A stretch of 10,918 nucleotides of DNA from Fidelibacterota bacterium. Lineage in GTDB: Bacteria > Fidelibacterota > Marinisomatia > SCGC-AAA003-L08 > GCA-002704045. How positions within the stretch are numbered: position 1 is the stretch's first letter; every line of letters begins with the position of its first letter. Of the stretch, positions 6,761 through 10,918 are shown piece after piece. Below the pieces are notes generated by a model, which was not told the origin of the DNA, searched no databases, and saw only the letters and a list, made by a program, of their open reading frames with translations. The stretch lies in assembly GCA_002704045.1 (NCBI GenBank), contig PAFF01000015.1, positions 1-10,918 of the forward strand, written 5' to 3'. The position numbers and the translations under genes are program-made.

Positions 6761-7825
6761 ATGAGATTAAAAATATTCATCCCCAGTGATATTGATGTTT
6801 ATTTAGATAAAAAAAAAATATTCTTATTAGTCAGGCCCTTTTATGCAAAAAATGGATGGACGCAATATGGTGAAACTTTTAGTAAATGGGGATTAGACTC
6901 AGATAATATACAACTTGTTTCCGAAGTCAGTGATGCAGAAATATTTCTTATTCCATATCCTATTAACTACTATTTTGAAAATCAGTTGAAAAGTCATTTA
7001 AATAAATATAATGGACTTTGTGAGAAATATGATTTAAAAGGATTTGGGTATATAGCAGGAGACTTCGGAGTAATATATCCAGATTATTCTAAAATAACCT
7101 ATTATAGAATGGGTGGTTTTGCATCAAAATTAAGTAAACTTAATAGAGGCTTTCCTGCAGCGTTATCAGATCAACAAAAAAATATTTATGGTACAAAAGA
7201 AGTATCAATTCGTTCTAAAAAAGTAAGACCTACAGTAGGGTTTTGTGGCCATGCAACTTCTAGTAAAATCGTGTTAATTTATCAAACTATTAAATGTGTT
7301 TTGGAAAATAGCAGACGCTTTTTGCATAAGCCAAATAGAAAAGATTACGAACCAATTTTCCCTTCAGCCTATATGAGGGAAAAAATATTGAATACTATAG
7401 AAAATAATGATTTTGTTAATTCTCAATTTATCTATAGGAAGAAATATCGTGCCGGAGCAAAAAACAGTGAAGATATGAGAGTAACTACATTAGATTATTA
7501 TGAAAATATAAAAAACTCTGATTATGTCTTATGTCTAAGAGGAACCGGTAATTTTTCAATTAGGTTGTATGAAACCCTAATGATGGGTAGGATACCAATA
7601 TTTATTAATACTGATTGTCTTTTACCATTTAATAATTATATCGATTGGAAAGATCATGTGGTTTGGGTTGAATGGGAGGATAGGCATGGAATAGTTGATA
7701 TAATTAAAGATTTCCATGAAAAAATATCTGAACACCAATTTAAAAAAATACAAATTAGAAATAGAAAACTATGGTTGGAAATTTTACAGCCTAAATGGAT
7801 ACTTACTAATTTGTCTAAAGATTAA
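6761..7825 (+). CDS. Exostosin-like (GT47-type) glycosyltransferase
   Basis: A 354-residue protein whose C-terminal part matches the exostosin signature: SDYVLCLRGTGNFSIRLYET (253-272), then LMMGRIPIFI and LPFNNYIDWKDHVVWV (288-303), the conserved block for nucleotide-sugar binding in exostosin/GT47 proteins. An earlier element, RPTVGFCGHAT near 156-166, opens the C-terminal domain, and the N-terminal half (DAEIFLIPYP at 58-67) fits the family's first domain. No signal peptide or membrane segment is evident, so it is probably cytoplasmic. The family transfers various sugars in eukaryotes and bacteria; the substrate here is unknown. The ATG at 6761 follows the previous stop by 20 bases without a clear ribosome-binding site. 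An A10 run at 6809-6818 covers codons 17-20, where slippage would abolish the protein. The stop codon lies inside an AT-only inverted repeat (7821-7838). Confidence 0.78.
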   Translation: MRLKIFIPSDIDVYLDKKKIFLLVRPFYAKNGWTQYGETFSKWGLDSDNIQLVSEVSDAEIFLIPYPINYYFENQLKSHLNKYNGLCEKYDLKGFGYIAGDFGVIYPDYSKITYYRMGGFASKLSKLNRGFPAALSDQQKNIYGTKEVSIRSKKVRPTVGFCGHATSSKIVLIYQTIKCVLENSRRFLHKPNRKDYEPIFPSAYMREKILNTIENNDFVNSQFIYRKKYRAGAKNSEDMRVTTLDYYENIKNSDYVLCLRGTGNFSIRLYETLMMGRIPIFINTDCLLPFNNYIDWKDHVVWVEWEDRHGIVDIIKDFHEKISEHQFKKIQIRNRKLWLEILQPKWILTNLSKD

Positions 7826-7838
7826 AAATCTTTTTAAT
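7821..7838. repeat. AT-only inverted repeat over the stop codon, possible weak terminator
   Basis: ATTAAAAA (7821-7828) and TTTTTAAT (7831-7838) are perfect complements around TC. With a four-base loop the stem would be seven A:T pairs with no G:C, so its stability would be low. It starts the largest intergenic gap and sits just before the promoter candidate, which is where a transcript end would be expected. A terminator role is inference. Confidence 0.3.
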
Positions 7839-7840
7839 AT

Positions 7841-7869
7841 TTGCCACTGTAGTTAAATATACTTATGAT
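7841..7869 (+). promoter_or_regulatory. Sigma70-like promoter (TTGCCA - 17 bases - TATGAT)
   Basis: The -35 box TTGCCA (7841-7846) matches TTGACA at 5 of 6 positions. The -10 box TATGAT (7864-7869) matches TATAAT at 5 of 6. The spacer is exactly 17 bases. It lies in the 138-base gap upstream of the GT2 gene at 7964 and would give transcription from about 7876 and a leader of about 88 bases. It would let the last three genes be expressed separately from the upstream ones. Host sigma-factor preference is unknown; if the host is Bacteroidota, this match may be accidental because that group uses TTTG / TAnnTTTG promoters. Confidence 0.5.
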
Positions 7870-7894
7870 CTATCTTATCTTCGCTAGTTCTGTT

Positions 7895-7910
7895 ATTCAA
7901 AAAAATCTTT
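7895..7910 (+). repeat. Second copy of a 16-base intergenic sequence
   Basis: The 16 bases ATTCAAAAAAATCTTT are identical to 1268-1283. Both copies lie in the two largest gaps, ahead of genes at 1297 and 7964, but at different distances from the start (14 and 54 bases). Here the copy would sit in the predicted leader. The rest of the 7826-7963 gap is AT-rich and holds no gene that I can support. Confidence 0.45.
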
Positions 7911-7963
7911 TTCTATTTTCTTAAATGATAAAAATAATTTATAAAAATGTGGTCTATTAATTA

Positions 7964-9319
7964 ATGACAAATAAGATTTCAGGTTTCCTTTTTTCAATAA
8001 TAAAACCAATCTGGTATCTAAGTTTGGAGAATAATGATACTCAGGATCATTGGGTAGATTATCGAAAATTGAATCAAAATGAGAAAACAAATATTGATTA
8101 TTGTGAAGTATATGAATCTGATAATTTTTCTCTATTTGACGCTTCCTATCAAGCTTTGCAGAAAGGCATTATCGATATAAAGGGCGAAAGGAGTCTCAAT
8201 CTACCTGATAATCTTTCCGTATCATTGAATGACCAATATCTATTCTTAAGAAGGATGTTTAAACCTATTTGGGTTTATTATGTTTTATTAATTAGGATTC
8301 TCACCTTTAAAATTTCATTTGTAGAAATCACAGCATTTTTCCGATCACGAAAAATAAAAAAGATAGATTTCGAAAATTCTTATTTTATAAATACTGAATA
8401 TGATAATTTCATTTCTCCCTTATTAACAAGTACACCAAAGATTAGCATAATTATACCAACTCTTAATAGATATGGATTTCTATCAGATGCTCTTTATGAC
8501 ATACAAAAGCAATTATATAATAATTATGAGATTATTATAGTAGACCAAAGTGTACCATTCAAAAGAAAATTTTATGAAAAATTTGATTTAAATATCAAAC
8601 TAATTCATCAAAATACATCTAGTCTATGGAAAGCTCGTAATTCGGCAATAAAAAAAGCCAAAGGTGATTATATTCTTTTTTTTGATGATGACTCTCGTGT
8701 AGAAAATAATTGGATTCAGGAACATCTAAAATGTTTAGACTTTTATAATGCAGATATTTCTGCAGGTGTATCTCTATCATTAGTTGGTGCCCCCGTTCCC
8801 TCAAATTATAATTATTTTAGATGGGCAGATCAGTTAGATACCGGCAATGTGTTAGTAAAAAGAAATGTTTTTCAAATTTGCGGTTTATTTGATAGACAAT
8901 TCGAAGGAATGCGAATGGGAGATGGTGAGTTCGGCGCAAGAGCACATCAAAAAGGATTAAAAAATATAATTAATCCTATAGCGAAGAGAATCCATTTAAA
9001 AGTGCCATCGGGTGGACTAAGAGAATTGGGAAGTTGGGATGGTTTACATCCAAAGAATATTTTTAGTCCAAGACCAATACCAAGTGTTTTATATTTTTAT
9101 CGAAAATATTGGGGTGATAAACTTGCAAGACTATTTATCATTCAAACTATACCATCCTCATTAATGCCTTATTTTATGAAGGGTAGATATATTGGCTATA
9201 TTTTTAGTTTTATAATCTTTTTCTTTTGTTTACCATTAGTAATCTTTCAGGTATATAGGTCATGGCATATTTCATCTGAAATGATTGAAGAGGGTTCAAA
9301 GATTGAGTCATTTAAATAA
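7964..9319 (+). CDS. Glycosyltransferase family 2 with long N-terminal extension and C-terminal membrane segment
   Basis: A 451-residue protein. The GT2 (GT-A fold) domain starts near residue 158 with PKISIIIPTLNRYGF, followed by NYEIIIVDQS (187-196), NTSSLWKARNSAIKKAKGDY, and the metal/nucleotide motif FFDDDSR at 239-245 (Asp241-243). The acceptor-side motif is MGDGEFGARAHQKG (318-331), in place of the more common GEDxEL. LKVPSGGLRELGSWDG (345-360) looks specific to a subgroup. A hydrophobic segment at about 409-430 probably anchors or docks it to the membrane. The first 155 residues have no domain I recognise; they include an aromatic hydrophobic stretch at 101-126. The ATG at 7964 follows the 138-base gap with the promoter candidate and has no clear ribosome-binding site; later in-frame starts would cut only the unassigned extension. 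It probably adds a sugar to a membrane-bound intermediate (inference). Confidence 0.85.
   Translation: MTNKISGFLFSIIKPIWYLSLENNDTQDHWVDYRKLNQNEKTNIDYCEVYESDNFSLFDASYQALQKGIIDIKGERSLNLPDNLSVSLNDQYLFLRRMFKPIWVYYVLLIRILTFKISFVEITAFFRSRKIKKIDFENSYFINTEYDNFISPLLTSTPKISIIIPTLNRYGFLSDALYDIQKQLYNNYEIIIVDQSVPFKRKFYEKFDLNIKLIHQNTSSLWKARNSAIKKAKGDYILFFDDDSRVENNWIQEHLKCLDFYNADISAGVSLSLVGAPVPSNYNYFRWADQLDTGNVLVKRNVFQICGLFDRQFEGMRMGDGEFGARAHQKGLKNIINPIAKRIHLKVPSGGLRELGSWDGLHPKNIFSPRPIPSVLYFYRKYWGDKLARLFIIQTIPSSLMPYFMKGRYIGYIFSFIIFFFCLPLVIFQVYRSWHISSEMIEEGSKIESFK
9289..9294 (+). promoter_or_regulatory. Shine-Dalgarno site favouring TTG 9303 over TTG 9285
   Basis: AGAGGG ends eight bases before TTG at 9303, a standard spacing, whereas no such site precedes the upstream TTG at 9285. 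It lies within the end of the GT2 coding region, as expected for coupled overlapping genes. Confidence 0.45.
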
Positions 9320-10430
9320 AATAATAATTGTTACCTCAGAATTCCCACCAGGACCTGGAGGGATAGGAAATCATGCTCATAATCTATCTTACTTTTTAGT
9401 TAAAAGAAATTATTCGGTTGAGGTAATCACTTTTAAAAGATTTGATTCAAAAATGGAAGAATATTCTAAACCAGTTCCTGGGCTAAATATTGTAAGAATA
9501 AATAAGCAAAAGTCTAGATTTCTAAATTATTTTTTATTTACAAGAACTATTTATCTATCAATTCGGGAGCATCAAAAGGTCGTAATTTTATGCTCAGGAA
9601 GGAATCCACTTATTGCAGGGGGTATTTTTAAATTAGTTTTTACCAAAATAAAATTTATCCTTGTTACCCATGGTGGTTTAGATGTAAAACCAAAAAATTG
9701 GTTACTTCGGTTAATAATTACAACTTTGATTAAGAATTATGATCAGATTGTCTCTGTATCAAATTTTACAGCAAAATGCATAAGTAGAAATATTAGTACA
9801 AATATAAAAATTATAAATAATGGTATCAATGTAGATAAAATAGAGGATAACATAAATCATAAAAATATAAAAATAAATAAAAGAAAAATTGAAAATCTAT
9901 CACTTATAACTATTGGAAGAATTTCAGAAAGAAAAGGGCAAAATAATGTGATTAGAGCATTGCCAAGCATAATAGAAAAATTTCCTAATACGCATTACCA
10001 TATTGTCGGGATACCCGACCAATTAGACGATATTTTATTAGAAATAAGATTCTTGTCTTTAGGAGATCATTGTACCATTCATGGTGAAATGTCTGATAAA
10101 GAGATGTTTGATCTTCTGAATACTATGGATATTTTTATGTTTTTAAGTGATCAAACTGAAGATGGAGATTTTGAAGGGTTTGGTATTGCAGTCATTGAAG
10201 CAAATTTATTAGGCCTTCCAGCAATTGGATCAAAAGATAGTGGAATATCAGATGCTATTGTAAATAATCGTACTGGGTTTTTAGTAAACCAAAAAAATAA
10301 TGATCAAATCTTGGAGTCAATTCTAAGAATAATAAAAGACTATAATAATTTTTCAAAAAATGCAAAGCAACATGCCCTAAAATATTCTTGGGAAAATGTT
10401 GTTGACCAATATATTGATTTATTTAATTAA
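9303..10430 (+). CDS. Glycosyltransferase family 4 (GT-B fold)
   Basis: About 375 residues from the preferred TTG start at 9303. The N-terminal half opens with NKIIIVTSEFPPGPGGIGNH, where the glycine-rich loop after the first strand is typical of GT4 enzymes, and includes LVTHGGLD and SVSNFTAK. The donor-binding half has TIGRISERKGQNNVIRAL and the EX7E signature EGFGIAVIE (residues 291-299). It resembles the PimB/WcaL-like branch of GT4, in which EGFG-type motifs are common, and is less like the two GT4 enzymes upstream. An upstream in-frame TTG at 9285 would add six residues, but AGAGGG at 9289-9294 lies eight bases before TTG 9303 and the product would then begin right at the first beta strand. 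The gene overlaps the upstream GT2 by 17 bases, suggesting translational coupling. Confidence 0.87.
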   Translation: MSHLNKIIIVTSEFPPGPGGIGNHAHNLSYFLVKRNYSVEVITFKRFDSKMEEYSKPVPGLNIVRINKQKSRFLNYFLFTRTIYLSIREHQKVVILCSGRNPLIAGGIFKLVFTKIKFILVTHGGLDVKPKNWLLRLIITTLIKNYDQIVSVSNFTAKCISRNISTNIKIINNGINVDKIEDNINHKNIKINKRKIENLSLITIGRISERKGQNNVIRALPSIIEKFPNTHYHIVGIPDQLDDILLEIRFLSLGDHCTIHGEMSDKEMFDLLNTMDIFMFLSDQTEDGDFEGFGIAVIEANLLGLPAIGSKDSGISDAIVNNRTGFLVNQKNNDQILESILRIIKDYNNFSKNAKQHALKYSWENVVDQYIDLFN

Positions 10431-10460
10431 CCAAAAGAATAAAAGTTGAATTAGTGATAT

Positions 10461-10918
10461 ATGTGTGGTTTTGTTGGTATTGTTGATTTTTCGAAAGAAA
10501 TAAATATGAGGAAAGGACAAGATGCGCTTGAGTCTCTTAAACATAGAGGACCAGATGCACAAGGGAGTTGGTCTGATGGTCACCACATTTACTTGGGGCA
10601 TAATCGTCTAAGCATTATTGATGTTTCGAAAAAAGCTAATCAACCATTCCTTTCTTCAAAAGAAGATGCTTTAATTGTGTTTAATGGCGAAATATATAAT
10701 TATAAAGAATTAAGAAATCAATTATCATTTGATTCCTTTATAACAAATTCAGATACAGAAACAATTCTAGAGGGTTATCTAGAACAAGGTGTTGAATTTT
10801 TCAAAAAGTTAAGAGGTATTTATGCTTTTGTAATATTAGATAGACGTGGTCCTGGTCAAATTTTAATGGTAAGAGATCCTGCTGGAGTTAAACCACTATA
10901 TTATACTGTACAAAACCA
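10461..10918 (+). CDS. Asparagine synthetase (glutamine-hydrolysing)-type protein, N-terminal part (3'-truncated by window edge)
   Basis: The first 152 residues of a class II glutamine amidotransferase domain of the AsnB type. After Met removal, Cys2 (MCGFVG) would be the nucleophile that takes ammonia from glutamine. Other conserved elements are LKHRGPD at 26-32, GHNRLSIID at 46-54, VFNGEIYNY at 73-81, SDTETIL near 97-103, RGIYAFVILD at 118-127 and RDPAGVKPLYY at 138-148 (usually RDPFGIKPLYY). All catalytic features expected in this half are present; the synthetase half lies outside the window. In this context it could amidate a sugar acid of the polysaccharide, as proposed for AsnB-like proteins such as WbpS and WbtH of O-antigen loci, or be a housekeeping asparagine synthetase; the visible part cannot separate these. 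The ATG is fixed by the need for Cys at position 2. The gene starts 30 bases after the preceding stop, likely in the same transcript. Confidence 0.9.
   Translation, partial: MCGFVGIVDFSKEINMRKGQDALESLKHRGPDAQGSWSDGHHIYLGHNRLSIIDVSKKANQPFLSSKEDALIVFNGEIYNYKELRNQLSFDSFITNSDTETILEGYLEQGVEFFKKLRGIYAFVILDRRGPGQILMVRDPAGVKPLYYTVQN

Noticed and set aside
7893..8090. Minus-strand open frame of 65 codons spanning the gap and the GT2 start
   Set aside because: No domain, no ribosome-binding site and mostly antisense to the GT2 coding region; composition explains it.
8619..8804. Minus-strand open frame of 61 codons
   Set aside because: Antisense to the catalytic DDD region of the GT2 gene, without protein features of its own.
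10419..10601. Minus-strand open frame of 60 codons
   Set aside because: Overlaps the clearly coding start of the AsnB-type gene on the + strand.

Overview
This is a strongly AT-rich window (roughly 30% G+C by eye, not computed). It is the interior of a surface-polysaccharide biosynthesis locus of the O-antigen, capsule or exopolysaccharide kind. All 11 genes lie on the + strand and are packed tightly: nine are complete and two are cut by the window edges. I see no rRNA, tRNA, CRISPR array, insertion sequence or integrase. The organism cannot be named from this sequence. Low G+C, heavy AGA/TTA/ATA codon use, few Shine-Dalgarno sites and several TTG starts suggest a low-GC bacterium, and O-antigen-type gene content suggests Gram-negative. 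Bacteroidota, Leptospira-like or low-GC marine lineages all remain possible. One sigma70-like promoter of textbook spacing (7841-7869) fits less well with the Bacteroidota promoter consensus.

Layout. 1-479: 3' end of a GT2 glycosyltransferase, overlapping an FkbM-type methyltransferase (466-1197). After a 99-base gap comes an asparagine-synthetase-like protein that has the ATP-pyrophosphatase domain but no glutaminase domain (1297-2589). It is followed by a GtrA-family four-helix membrane protein (2602-3033) and an unrecognised polytopic membrane protein (3074-4225), which may be a GT-C-type glycosyltransferase. Two related GT4 glycosyltransferases (4283-5482, 5562-6740) and an exostosin/GT47-like protein (6761-7825) come next. 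A 138-base gap carries the best promoter candidate and precedes a GT2 enzyme with a long N-terminal extension (7964-9319). This overlaps a third GT4 enzyme (about 9303-10430). The window ends inside a glutamine-hydrolysing asparagine-synthetase-type gene (10461 onward).

How they may work together (inference). Up to six soluble or peripheral glycosyltransferases would build an oligosaccharide in the cytoplasm. FkbM would add an O-methyl cap or decoration. One or both asparagine-synthetase-like proteins could amidate a uronic acid in the glycan, as proposed for AsnB-like proteins of other O-antigen loci. GtrA plus the polytopic protein could move and attach a lipid-linked sugar on the far side of the membrane. 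No nucleotide-sugar synthesis gene, Wzx or recognisable Wzy lies in the window, so those steps must be encoded elsewhere.

Most notable points: the glutaminase-less asparagine-synthetase paralogue paired with a second family member 8 kb downstream; the GtrA/polytopic-protein pair without GtrB; the promoter in the 7.8-8.0 kb gap; a 16-base sequence shared by the two largest gaps; and 9-10 base homopolymer tracts in four genes. I did not find a clearly novel multi-gene system beyond this polysaccharide locus.
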